A DNA stretch of 64,000 bases from Pelecanus crispus (Eukaryota > Chordata > Aves > Pelecaniformes > Pelecanidae): assembly GCF_030463565.1 (NCBI RefSeq), contig NC_134654.1, positions 19,669,702 to 19,733,701 on the forward strand. Direction: 5' to 3'. Below the pieces are notes generated by a model. The model was not told the DNA's origin, searched no databases, and saw only the letters and a list, made by a program, of their open reading frames with translations. The translations under genes were made by a program, and so were the position numbers. Each line of letters opens with the position of its first letter. The first letter of the stretch is position 1. Below are positions 24,863 to 36,070 of the stretch, piece by piece.

Positions 24863-27800
24863 GCCACCTAGTCTAACCAAGCCTGATGCTCATGACTGCA
24901 GCAGATTGTAGGACCGATAAGAGCTGTGCAGGTTCAGAAAAACTTTGACTTGTGGGAGGAAGAAAATCTGCCTGAAAAACTACATTCTTAGCAGCTTGCA
25001 AGGAAACTGTATGGTGCTGTTTAAAATTTGTGTGGATAGGAAAGTCCCTTTTCTGCCTTAGCCTGTCTTAAGAGATCTTCTAACACGGATACCTACCATC
25101 TACTTGGGGTTTTTTTCTCTCTTATATTTTTTTCTCCTTGAAGTGACTTTCTAGGTCTGCTCTGCATTGTGGTCCCCCCACACCTATGTCAGGGTAGAGG
25201 CAGTGATCAGCACTGGCTGCTTCTGGAGGAGGTTGTGCTGTGATCTGGAGAAGCCCTCGAGTACGTTGCTGCCTGCAGGGCAGGAGAGCCCAGGGATAAG
25301 GTACCCGGGGGACAAGAGTCAAGGTTTCTTGCATCTGCCAGCTATCGTGGCATCAAGCTAGTTTTAGCTTAGTATCTATAACTAAGTGATCAGCAGATTT
25401 TTACAGACTGCCTTTTTGGGGGCAGGAAGTCACTTCTAGGCCAACAAAACAACTTTGCAGGAAGTTCATTGCTCATCTGAAGAGCAGAGTGATGGTGAAG
25501 GAAAAAGAGCTGGGCAGTCTGTGCCCTCGGTGGCCTGGGTTAGTACAGAAACAAGAAATACTTCCATTGTAATGTAATACAGCAAAGAAAGTAATTTACT
25601 TAAAACCCTCCTGCAGCCAGTGGTTTGCAGAACAGGGATTGTGTCTTAGATAGCAGTTGCTATGTACGGTACCCTGAAGGTCTCAGCTGACCAGGAGCTT
25701 GAGGTGAGTCCTCTGATACAATGAAAACAGTTAGTGAGACCCTTGGTTGTGTAAGCAAGGGGAGCAGCAAGCAACAGAAGAGATGTGATCTGCTCTCTTT
25801 CTTTTGAAAAGTGAGTTCTCTCTCTTTATTAAAATAAAAATAGAAATCTAATGACAAACAGTTGTGAAATGCTGGGAGAAAGGAGCAGGAAAGCCAGATA
25901 AGTGACTAAGAGACCAAAGAAAATACCTGACACGAAGGACAGAAGGAGCAGAACCTGATTAGTTTATCAGAGGGAATGTAGGTGACGTGATCAGTGTGGG
26001 AGATCTTTCATCAGGAGAAGGCTCAGGGTCCTTAATCTCCTCGATCTACCAGACAAGGACAAAGCCAGGCCTGTGCCAAAACTGCGTTGGGATGAGCAGT
26101 AGGACACATGCTTGTGCTATGCTGATGGGGAGCCCCAGAAACAAATTCCAGGGGAGGTGGTGGATTCTCCATCCCTCTGGGATGGGTGCTCAGCTTCCCA
26201 GGGTCGCCTGCCTTTCTAGAAGAAGTGTTTAGCTAAACACAAGCTTTTGGGTTCAGGGTGCAGGTAGAACGCCAGATGAAATGGTGTTTAGTTGTTATGT
26301 GCAGGCTGGACAAGTGAATGATTTTTTTGGTCTTACACTCTTGTAAAGCCATGCCTCTGACCGTGGCTAAATCAGATAAAGGTGCAAGAAAGTCTTCAGG
26401 AGGGAGAAGGATGGGCTTATCTCCCCGGAGAAAAGCTTGCTCCTCCTCTACTAGCAGGCGCTTGGGTTATGTGCTGTGGGGTGAGTTGTTTACATACCTT
26501 CCTGCTTTAAATATTTACTATTAGAGCTCTGGATATTCTTGTTATTCTTTACTTGCTGTAGTTTTCCATCTTCCTCTCCCCCTCTCAGTGCCTTAGGTGC
26601 ACATGGGTGCAATATTAACCACCTGGTTTTAATGAACTCCTACTTACAGTACGTATATTTTATTTCGCACTTCTTGGGGCTCTCCTCTAGGCCTGTTGAT
26701 TTGCTAAACCTTTATTAGATCCAGGATGATAACATCATCTTTGCTTAGGAAATGCAGAGTGACCCAGGGAACTGGGACTAAACCAAACAACCTCAAACTC
26801 TTCTGCTGAAGAGCTTTGAGCTTCTTCACCAGCTTCATGAGACCAGTGGATGTCATTGTGACACTCACTACTCGTAATCCAACAAACAATGGGTTTTTTT
26901 TTCAGTGGTTTACTTCTTCTTGCCTCTGTTTGACCTCAAAAACAGAGTCCCCGTCACAGTACCACATTGATGGCCACGTAACCTGGTTCAGAGAGCGCCA
27001 CCAAACTCCAAGCAGTGGGTCTGACACTGAATCTTACGGGGTTTGCAAGGGGGGAAACTCTGAACATCAAAAAATGTGCTCAGTCCTTCCTCAGATTGAC
27101 CTTATCACTGCTTTTTAATCTTTTTTCCAATATTGGTTTTTAGTTTGTCTTGCCGAGTTCATTTTTTCCCCCTTTAAACCCATTCTCCAACCTTGCTATG
27201 AGAGTGTAATGGGGTGTTATGATGCTTAAGAGCCTTCCTAAAAGGCTAGTCTAGGTGCTGCTCCTCCAGCAAGGAAGTCATCGACAGTTTTTAGCTTTTT
27301 TCTTGCTTAGTAACTAAGGTTAATTACTGACAGCTAGGTTTTTACCTGCTTGAAATGGATTGCGGATGTGACCTGCATATGAGCACTTGAGAAAAAGCAA
27401 GCCATTTTCTTTTGAAAATCAATGCCGCCAGCGTGTGATGCTGTGCAGTGTGGCAGTAGCCACTGCTCCCTGCAGAGCACGTGTGGATGTGGGGACGGCA
27501 GGGACCTGACACACGGGAGGTGAGCCCAGCGGCACAAGAGCTGCAGGTCCGCGTCCGTTCCTGGTCTCCTCTAAGGCATCGGGAACAGGTAATGGTGTTC
27601 AGGCAGTGGGGCTGCCAGGGAGACGTGCACCGGTGGCTTTACAGACAGTGTATCACATGGGGAGGTATTTACATTTCTGTATCGCGATTGCACAAAGGTG
27701 CAAAGCCTGTTCCTCTCTGCAGTGTTGTGGTATGTTGGTTTCTGACATCGCTAACAGTGCAAGAAATGAAAGACCTGAGCACTGCTGGCTGTGAAAGGGG

Positions 27801-28409
27801 AGGAAAACCACTGTATCTACCTTAAAATACCACACTTCTGTTTTAAAGGTGTGTTCTCAAGACTATTTAAGCAGTTCTCATGTTTTAAAGCAGTGCCTTT
27901 CCTTGGATTAAAACCTCAAGCTATTAACAGTGTGGAAAACCTGGAACTTTCTGAGTCTGGGAAATTGGTGCTGTTGGTTTCGTTTTCTCATTCACGTACA
28001 CTCTTGAGGAGTCTGTGGTGTTTGCTGACTTTGGAATTGTAAAATTAAAAGTGTGACATAAGCGATGAAGCATGTACTTTCTACAGTAACAGACAGTAAC
28101 AGTAGCAGTGTTTTGCATAATTTTTCTTTATGGTTCACCTAAAGTGGACTAAAACCCCGGCCCATTAATTCTTCTTTTCCTGTTGATGTGCTTGGACACA
28201 TTTCAATGGGTATCATCACTTTTAAATGATGCTACTAAAACACAGGGCGGGGAGGATAAAAAGAGGGTCAAGAGGGCAGGATCTGAATCAACATGGGAAG
28301 GGAGAAACATCAGATAACGAGCGGAGAGATGCACAAACGGAGAGGGTGTGAGAGGTGGAGACGAGGCAGCAGTGCCGTGGAAAGGGCTGGCGTTGATGCC
28401 CAGAGCTGG

Positions 28410-29249
28410 CACTCGCCCCGCTGGCTCTGGCCGGAGGGATGCGAGCCGTGGCGGCGCGGGGCTCAGCACCGGCGTGCCCGGCTGCGCGCTGGGCTTTGGG
28501 GCAGGTTTTGCAGCTTCGGCGGTGGTTTTCCCCAGCTGGCTGCAGAAGTGGCTTGGATTTGGTAGCGATGGGTTAGCACTGCTAGCTAGTGCTCTGGTTG
28601 GATTTTGAGAAATTATAAAAATGGAGCAGGGTGGCCGAGCTGCTCCCTTCCAAGCAAGGGCAAATTGAGAAGGGAAGGGGCTATCGGTGCTCGAGAACAT
28701 CGGCGGTGTAACCCACCCGTTGAGGCTGGTGCCATCCCTTTCGTGGGGCGTCCCTGGGTTGTCACCCAAGGCTGTCACCTCTCAGCGGGGGGCTTCGTGC
28801 TGAGCAGGCACAGATGCGGGACGGCAGGCACCGGGCGCGGCGTTCAGCCCCGGCCGGGGGGGATGCGGGACAGGCCCCAGGCTGCAAGGTGCTGCTTGCC
28901 CCCGGGCGGGCTCCGCGGGTGCCCCTTCCCCCCCCCCCAAAGCCGCGGCGGTGCGCGGGTCCCCGCCCGCCGCTCCGCGGAGGGGCCGGCGCCGCGCAGG
29001 GGGCGGCGTGACGGGCGTGGGGAGCAGCCAGTGCGCGGCGAGGGGGCCGGGCCCCGCCGGGCCGGGCCGGGCTGGGCTGGGCTGGGCCGGGCTGGGCCGG
29101 GCCGGGCGGCATGGCAGGCTGCCCGCCGGCGCCGGGGGCGGCCGCAGCCGCTCGCCCTCCGCCATTCATTCGGCCGCAGGCGGCGGCGGCTGCGCGCACT
29201 CGCCCGCCCGCGCCCCGCAGAGCCGGGGGGCAGCGCCCCGCGCCCCGCC
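28410..29249 (+). promoter_or_regulatory. SEPTIN9: CpG-island promoter and 5' UTR region of the SEPTIN9 isoform
   Basis: GC and CpG content rise sharply from about 28.4 kb, peak across 28.85-29.25 kb, and stay high into the intron to about 29.6 kb. No convincing TATA box lies near the ATG. Many GC boxes (Sp1/KLF type) are present, as expected of a vertebrate CpG-island promoter. The transcription start cannot be fixed from sequence. The block includes a C-run at about 28929-28938, a periodic GGG array at 29059-29106, and one upstream ATG at 29111 that is out of frame with the coding start. The long open frames on both strands here are explained by base composition. Confidence 0.8.
29059..29106 (+). 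repeat. Periodic GGGC(C/T) array, potential G-quadruplex
   Basis: Ten GGG triplets occur at an exact 5-nt spacing, separated by CC or CT. The array ends 143 nt before the SEPTIN9 ATG. With four or more G-tracts and 2-nt loops it meets the usual sequence criterion for a G-quadruplex on the + strand, which is also the mRNA strand if transcription starts upstream of it. It may equally act as clustered Sp1/KLF sites. Confidence 0.85.
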
Positions 29250-29304
29250 ATGGCCGACCCGGCCGTCAACGCCCACCTGGAGGGCATCATCTCCGACTTC
29301 GAAG
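29111..29304 (+). other. Upstream ORF overlapping the SEPTIN9 start codon (first-exon part)
   Basis: An ATG in good context (G at -3, G at +4) lies 139 nt upstream of the coding ATG, in a different frame. It has no stop before the donor. After splicing to 44503 the frame reads 64 full codons, a split codon and five more codons, then reaches TGA at 44519-44521. That makes a 70-residue uORF that overlaps the main start. It is a feature of the mRNA only if transcription begins upstream of 29111. The predicted peptide is Ala/Pro/Arg-rich and resembles no family I know. Confidence 0.5.
29250..29304 (+). CDS. SEPTIN9: SEPTIN9 first coding exon (isoform starting M-A-D-P-A-V-N-A)
   Basis: This exon encodes residues 1-18 (MADPAVNAHLEGIISDFE) plus the first base of codon 19. 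It corresponds to the human SEPT9 isoform whose N-terminus, as I remember it, reads MSDPAVNAQLDGIISDFEA. The ATG sits in a strong context (G at -3, G at +4) inside a CpG island. The exon ends in GAAG followed by the consensus donor GTGGGT at 29305. The phase-1 end joins exactly to the phase-1 start of the exon at 44503, creating Ala19 and then LKRSFEVEEV, as in the human protein. Septin 9 is a GTP-binding cytoskeletal protein that occupies the end position of septin hetero-octamers, but this short exon has no catalytic part. The reading frame stays open upstream to 28605, which is common in GC-rich DNA. The conserved start favours 29250. Confidence 0.93.
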
Positions 29305-29322
29305 GTGGGTGTCCGCAGGGGG

Positions 29323-29339
29323 GTGTGTGTGTGTGTGTG
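29323..29339 (+). repeat. (GT)n microsatellite 18 nt after the SEPTIN9 donor
   Basis: A run of eight and a half GT units lies just inside the intron, close to the donor at 29305. GT/UG tracts near splice sites can bind RNA-binding proteins such as TDP-43 or CELF family members; any role here is inference. Confidence 0.85.
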
Positions 29340-29490
29340 AAAGCCCCGGGGTGTGGGTGGGGGGTGCTGCTTTTTGGGCTGCGCTGGGGCAAGAGCGGGA
29401 GCGGCGGCCGCCGCGCCGGGCTGGGCAGCGCGGAGCCGCCCGCGCCCCCCGCAGGCACCGCGCCGGGCTGGGGGGGCCGCGGCGGAGCGG

Positions 29491-29540
29491 GGCTGGGCCC
29501 CCCCGAGTCCGGCTGGGCCCCCCCGGGTCCGGCTGCCCCC
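29491..29540 (+). repeat. 20-bp GC-rich tandem duplication in the CpG island
   Basis: Two 20-bp units at 29491-29510 and 29511-29530 differ at one position. A third partial unit begins at 29531. The unit is GGCTGGGCCCCCCCG[A/G]GTCC. Confidence 0.85.
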
Positions 29541-30387
29541 GCCTCTCCCCGCCGCTGCCGCCCCGGCGGTGTCTTTTGTTCGGAGCAGCGTTGCGCCCGG
29601 GTGTTATCTGCTCAGGCAGGATCTTACGGGATGTTTTTCCTTTCCTGCCTTTCGCAAATTGGTTTACGTAGATTTTTAGGTGAAAACGCACGCCTGACGC
29701 GACTAAAAAAAGTCTGTGAAACGCCAGGCACCGGCCCTTCTGTCGATTCCCAGATTCTGGACGCAAGCCCAGCCCTGGAGTAGCTGGGAGATGGCTGCGA
29801 ACCCAAGTTTCAACTATGTCCATAGCGGGAGCTGCCCGCCCTGGCGAGCTTTGCAGCTGTCCCGTGGCAGAGCTCCAGCTGCCCGATAGCGTTGCCTTGC
29901 TCTCCGGTGGAGCATCTCTTTGCAATTCCCTTGGTGTGCGGACGGGGATGCCTTCCCCCCGGGTGTCTGCGGCTCTTGCCCAGCGTGCTGGCTTTTTCAG
30001 GCAAGAAAATAAGCTAGCGGAGAAGCGTGCTGCTGCCAGATGGGTACGAGAGGCAAAGACAGGCACAAGAGGGGTGGGGGGTTGTGTCTGAAGCAGGCGT
30101 TGAGAGATCGGCTCGGGGGAGCTCATCTTCCTAAGCGGAGTTTTTGGAAGAGCAGCTCCGTCCCTACGCACTCGCATGTCCTGGCAGCGACCCAAACTTG
30201 AGCTTCGTGCAGTGGTTTCTAGAAAAAAAAAAAAAACCAACCAAGAAATAGTGGAGATCTGGGGGCGGCGGTGGAAGCTTATCCAGGGGCTGCGTGTGTA
30301 GCTGTAGGCTGAGACAACTTCACCACCTCCTGGTGAATCCAGCCTTGCCTTCGGGAGGGAGCGCGGTGGTGTTTTTCCTGCTGGGTA

Positions 30388-30490
30388 GCTGAGGAAGCTG
30401 AGAGCGCAAGGGTTCCTCTTCCAGGTCAGGCAGGAAACGGGTGGCAGAGCTGGGGTCTCTGCAGCCCTTCTCCTAAGGTTTAGCCACTTT
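30388..30490 (+). repeat. MIR-like (CORE-SINE) relic
   Basis: 'AGCTGAGGAAGCTGAGAGCG', then GGTGGCAGAGCTGGGGTCTC and TTTAGCCACT, follow the forward MIR order: the gaggaaactgaggc box, the ggcagagctggg box, then the tail. Confidence 0.55.
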
Positions 30491-31266
30491 CATGTTCTCT
30501 TTTTCCAGCCCCTGGGCTTTCTTCAGCTACAGTTGGGAGCGGAGGGCTTAGCAGGAGACTGAGGGAAGTCATGTCCCTTAGGAAGACTGGGACTAACAAG
30601 TGTTGGGGCACAGGGAGCAACCCAAATACACCATCGGTTTGGCACTCGGGGTTCAACAGCGCCTTTGTAACTGTCCTTTGGGGACTCGTGACCTTCCCCA
30701 CTGCAGGGCTCCCGAGTGCTGATGTAATTACAGCCTTTCCTCTCGCCTGCCCCAATTGCATTTAAATCTCTGAAGAATGAGTAATTCCCTACTTGGATAT
30801 GATAAAGGCTCTGCTGTGAGCCCCAGGGCTGCTTGTGCAGGCTGTGTGTGCTCCTTGGTGGCACCGAGCCGCTCCGCAGTGCGATATTTTTCAGTCCATG
30901 GAGCGCTTTATAGTTCCTGCTTGTGCAGAGGGAGAGGCTGGGGAAAGCTCTGTGCATCTGCAGCCAAAAGGTCTGGCCTTGCCCTTGAGCAGGGATCCGG
31001 GCTACTGTTTCACTATTTAATTAGTTTTCTGGGTTGGATAGCAGCTTCCCAAGGACAAGGCAATTCATTTCTAGCCTGTAGGGCAGGAGATGCAGTGTTC
31101 GTGTCTGCTGGGTGGGTATCTCAGCCCCAGGCAGCCTGTGGCCAAGCAGGAAAGATCAGCCAAAAATACCATGGAGCAGAAACACCAGATCACCCAGCAG
31201 CTAGAGCCCTCTTTGTTCTTGCTGGTCACATGCTGCCTGCCCTCCCAAATCACCCTGGTTGTTCCC

Positions 31267-31314
31267 CTGCTTTCCTCGTAGCATCCCTGCCTGCTTTCCT
31301 CATAGCATCCCTCC
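31267..31314 (+). repeat. 24-bp tandem duplication
   Basis: Two adjacent 24-bp units of CTGCTTTCCTC[G/A]TAGCATCC-type sequence differ at two positions. It is a small local duplication in intron. Confidence 0.85.
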
Positions 31315-33776
31315 CTGGTGTAGGACCGACAGGTTTCTTGTACCTGCTGGGTTGTAGAAGTCACAGGCTCGGCTGTGGGCTGCTGGTGTGGGAGCTGCCA
31401 GCCTCCATGAGCCCGAGGAGGATGCAAGGGCCCTTTGGGAGGGGGAAGGAGTTTGAGATACTCAGTTCCATATTTGTTTCCAAATCAAAGCAACACGTGA
31501 GAGGGAAACACAGCCCAGCAGAGTGCGTTCTTCCTTGTGCCCGATGATGTGATGGGGATGGTCGCGTCGAAGCAGCAGTACGTGTGTCCACCTCGCACCA
31601 AGCCAGCAGGTCTGGCGGGGAGGGCATGCTTATTTGACTGGCAAGACCTTCCTCGTCCCTGATGGGGGAGAGCATTATTAGGTCTGTGGTTTGCCAGGAT
31701 TTACAGAGCGTAATAGTTCTGCCCATGGATTTATAGATTTTGGCAGGTTTTTGGAAGCGTGGCTGGTTCAGCCATGGTTGCGGCAACACTTCCCAAGCTC
31801 GCTTCTGCCTCGGAGGGGGCTGCAGGTCACTCAGCTCCCCAGAGTCTCAAACATGGACCCCTGAGTGGCAGGGAAGGGAACCTGTAGCAGTAAATCAACC
31901 CAGGTGGTGGGATGCTTGTGCAGTGTGTTAAAATTGTGTAAACCCCAAACCATCCTCATCCTGTTCAGGCTGGGTGATACGGGAGTGTCAGTGTCGGCAA
32001 TATTCGACTGCAGAGAGGGGTGGATGTTCCTGCTTGCAGCTTTGGTTGGTTGTGCTGATGCCCAAAGATAACTCTGCAATGTGGTACTTGTCTTCCTGCT
32101 AAGGATTTCAAGCACTGTGCACTCATGATCTACTGCCTGGTAGTAAGACAGAAGAGATCTGCTCCAGCCCCTCATCCTGGTGGGATGAGGTTGCTACCAA
32201 GCAGAGTCCAGGGTAACCGAGGCACATTTTTGCTGGCCATCGCTGATGGTGAGTTGGCAGCAGTGATGCTGAGCGCTCTTTGCCTTTGCTAGTGCTGTCA
32301 GTGAACACCAGCTTCGTTTCCTCGTAATGTTGAAACACAAAATGTCATAGTGGGTGCAAGCTGCGAATGATGGTAAATACTGAGTGGGTCTGTAAGTGCA
32401 TGGAGAGGCAGGGTGGTGCTGAGGGGTTCAGTGTGGTGTCCGGAGCTAGAGCCTGGGGGGGGGCACAGGCTTGCAGCTTTGCTCTGGCAGAAACCACGAG
32501 ACAGCCTTCGTTGATGGATCTTAATCCCTGATTTACCCATTCCCTGTAGCCCAGGTTCCTCGGTGAGCACATGCTTGCTGGTGGGCGGGCGAGCCTTGAC
32601 AGTGCTGTGGTCTGAGCGGTCGTGCGCTGTGTGGAGCTGGGCACTGAGCGGCAATGAGCCTCCAGCCCTGCCAGGTCACATTGGTGGTGATAAAAAGGCT
32701 TCTCTGGTTTTTTTAATCTTTCCTTTTTTTCTTCTCCACAACTGGACACTTTCCCTACAGACACATACTTCTTGCACCACCCGATGCACAGTATTTCTAG
32801 TATTTCAGCCAAAGACTTTGTCTCAGTGAGGTATTGAGTTGTGCTAAGTTATGTTGTAGTTTTAAGGGTCGTTAAAGACAAAAAAAAACATCAGCCAGGT
32901 TGTTTTCAGGAGGGGGCCGTATTAGAAACAGGCTTTTCTACATGCATGAATCTCATGGGGTCATCCTTAAAATTTACTTCAGCAAATGCCCGGGATGTCT
33001 CTGGGACACGTGGCCATGGTGCGTCCTCTGGGCTGCTCGGGGCTTGCATGCCTACTGCCGTGGGGAGCAGCTGCTGCCCGCGTGCTGCAGATGCTGGGAC
33101 TCAACCCTGCTGCTAATATTAGCAGGAACGTGCCGGAGGGATGGTCACAACGTTATGTGGCTGATGTGGCTTGAATTCAATATGGTGAAAAGCCCCAGAG
33201 AGGGGTTGTGCTTCATGTTTGTGTAAGCATCTCACTTGGATTCAGGGTCTCTCCTGTAAGGCCTGCCATGGGTCTTCAGGATGAGTGCTCTCCTTGGCTT
33301 ATGTGCATGGGAGTGGGCTGAGAGACTGGGTCTGTGACTAACGGTCCCACATGTGTGGAGGTTCAATGCCTGGAAAAGGAAATGCAAAAAGATCTCTCAG
33401 ATTGTGTCTCAGATCATCTCAATCCTAGGCATGAAGCAAAGCTCCTGAATGTCAATTGTTGGATTTCATGGGCTGTCCTCAAAAAATTATACTGCAGCTA
33501 GTCTCTTCTGGTACTCTTCATCACCGGCCCGGTGTGGGTAGAGCCAGCACCGCTCTCCCAGCTGATGGTTGTAGCATGCTGCTCCAAGACACTGGGTCAC
33601 CTCTGATGTCCTCAGAGACAAGCTTTACAGGCACTTTGGAGAGTTTTCTTTCTTTTCCACTCTTCCTATCTACGTTTCTGAATCTGAGACAAAAGGATGG
33701 GGTGGATGGGAGTTTTCTGCCAAAGCAGCGCGTGGTGGGAGAGGCAGGAGCTGGGGGAAGGTGTCTGTGAGAAGGC

Positions 33777-33818
33777 AGGAGTTGTGTCTTCCCCAGCAGA
33801 AGTTGCATCTTCCCCTGC
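33777..33818 (+). repeat. 21-bp tandem duplication
   Basis: Units at 33777-33797 and 33798-33818 read AGGAGTTGTGTCTTCCCCAG(C) and AGAAGTTGCATCTTCCCCTG(C). It is a short diverged tandem repeat in intron. Confidence 0.8.
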
Positions 33819-36039
33819 AGAACTGGCCTTTCATGTGCAGAGTGGAAAAAATGCATCTGCCTGGCTACAGCAGTGGAGACCTGCCGTTGTGGGTTGTTTT
33901 TTTCCCTATGTATATTTAGTTCCTTGGGAATAAAAAGGTTGTGAGGGAGTGGGAAAGGGAAGAACAGGACGTGGAGATCTCTGTCCACGTGAGCTGGGCT
34001 CTGGGGATAGCCTCTGGCCCCGGTTAGGATGTAGGATCATCCAGAGGTCGTTGTTTATAGTCATCTTTTGCAAGGAGGGCTGGGATGCGTGTCCTTGGGG
34101 ACGGGCAACTACTGGAGCATGGAGCAGAGTGTCCTTGGCTCTGCGTCAGCATGGAGGGTTTCCAGTGTTGGCTGGTATGGGCAAGCTCTTGCTGTCCATT
34201 TGAGATCAGTCTTGGGCCAAGTGAGCACAGTGTTGCGCTAGTCATAAACCTTTCGAAAGTGGCTGGGTGGGAAGGGACAAAGAGTGGATGAGTCTTTACA
34301 CCAGGGCCAGGGTAGCTACTTTGGCCATGCAAGTGTAGTGCTGGTGCCTGGAGGTAAGTCAAGGTTTGGAGCATGTACACCGTACTGGCTCTTCCAAGTA
34401 CTCACCAGTCTCTGGGATCTTGGTAGCATCTTCCCCTTAGTAAGAAGCTCACCTAAAATATAATGATTCTCCAGCTTTACTCTTTGCTCATTGCCTGTTG
34501 GTGGTTTATGGCAGTGGAGTGAGTAGGAAGCACCTCTAGAACATGTTGGGTCATGCCTAATACATTTGAGTGACCATGTCTGAATCTCTTAGCCAATAAA
34601 TGCCAGCAAACGTGCTGCTAAGTGGGAGTCCTGGCACCTCTGGGTGTCCTGTGGCCACACTGTCTGGGTGCTGGTTTATTTTCTGTTTTGCAGCCTGTCC
34701 TTGCAGGGAGCTGCTCAGCCCGTTTTCCCAGGAGCCAGGACCCAGACAGCAGCCGCAAAAGCCTGGACTGGGACTTGTCATAAATCCAAAGACAATAATG
34801 GAGACTTCAGAGCCCATAATCACTCCAGATATTTGTGTTTCTAACTCTGATATTTGATATTTAAGGCAATGTCTTTCTGCAGGACCATTACGCAGGCTCT
34901 TTCCCTCTCCCAACCTCCCTCCCTCCTCCTGCTGCAATGAGCTCTGGCACCTTCATTATTAGAGGTGGGACATGAAGGCAACAGGCCAAGTGACCCTAAA
35001 TCCTGGTTAGGCTTGTTTAAAGCCTGTAAAATGAGTTAATGGGTCTGAGTCCAGTTCCCGATGGGGATGTGCCTGTTTGGTGGGGGTCAAGGTCCAACAG
35101 GGGAACTCTTTGCGGGACAAGGGTGGGCTACCCTGTCATGCGTTTTGGCAAGGGGCCAGAGTTGTGTCCTGGCCACCTCCTGTTTCATACCTGTAGGGTG
35201 CTGTTTGGTCCTCGTACCCCTCTGCTTTGCCTGTGGAGAGGTTGGCAGTTTGTGCCCACTTGCTGTGCTGGTGCAGGAGAGCCCTCCTCTCTCCCTTCCC
35301 CGCTGGGCAAATGGTGCTGGTGAGGAGTAGCTCTTGGGCAACGAAGGGATTTATCGTTACCCTCAAGTTATACTGAAAAGCAGCCCCCAGGTTAATGAGA
35401 GCTCTTATCTCCTGATGGTTCTGACTCAGGCTTTTACCATGATTGCTTTTGTGAGGTTGCTGGACAGAGCTCAGCACTTGGGTCTCCTGGGGACACCTTT
35501 GGAGCGGTGACCCAGGTGCAGGGTCCGTCCAAGTTGGCTCTCGGCTGGTTTGCATGCCGAAAAGTGAGACATCATGGGTGTCAGGGTGGTCCATCCCCCC
35601 TGCATCCTCCCAGCGCTGCAGCAGATGTCCTGTTGCTGGCAACCAAGTTAGGGCAAGTTGGGATGGGGTACCAACCTGTTGCCTGGGTGTAGGCACCACC
35701 GATGTCAGGCAGCCTCCCATGGATTGCAGGGCAGGGAACACCATGACCACATCGGTCTGTGCCACCATCCTCCCAGCAGTAGAGGTGGCAGTTTGAGTAA
35801 GCATCACAAAATTGTACAGTCCCTTGCTCCTGGTGAGTTGGGTGCTCTCCAGCTTGTCCCACTCTGGGAGTCATGGCAGGGGTTAGTGGTGAGGGCATCA
35901 GCACACAGCATCATGCTGGCACTGATCTGCTGGACTGGTTTGGGAGGGAAGGGGCATGGTGAGGGCTGGAGTTGGGACTTCAGTCTTTTTTTCGTCTGGT
36001 CATTGGAAGTGCAAATATGGGGAAATGTGAAAAGGATGG

Positions 36040-36040
<1 letters not shown>

Positions 36041-36063
<23 letters not shown>
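36041..36063 (+). repeat. T23 homopolymer
   Basis: Twenty-three consecutive T bases. No retroelement body is recognisable on either side, so it is not clearly the tail of a SINE or LINE. Confidence 0.9.

Positions 36064-36070
<7 letters not shown>

Larger units (their letters stand above)
11426..28409. other. 17 kb of non-coding DNA between the solo LTR and the CpG-island promoter
   Basis: I see no coding exon on either strand. The region holds homopolymer runs (A17 at 13979, T18 at 19394), MIR-like relics near 14.3 and 24.2 kb, an AT-rich block with three TAATTA sites at 21908-21940, and a palindromic AP-1 site ATGACTCAT at 24854-24862. A GGTTCAATTCC stretch near 17619 is not a tRNA. If longer SEPT9 isoforms exist in this bird, this is intron. 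Otherwise it is the upstream regulatory region. Confidence 0.5.

Noticed and set aside
28605-29783. Long open frame (about 390 codons) through the CpG island
   Set aside because: It begins at a TTG and not an ATG, reads through the SEPTIN9 donor into intron, and is explained by the scarcity of stop codons in GC-rich DNA. Only 29250-29304 is supported by homology.
28762-30240. Several long minus-strand frames in the promoter region
   Set aside because: They are Pro/Ala/Arg-rich shadows of GC-rich sequence and contain no recognisable domain.
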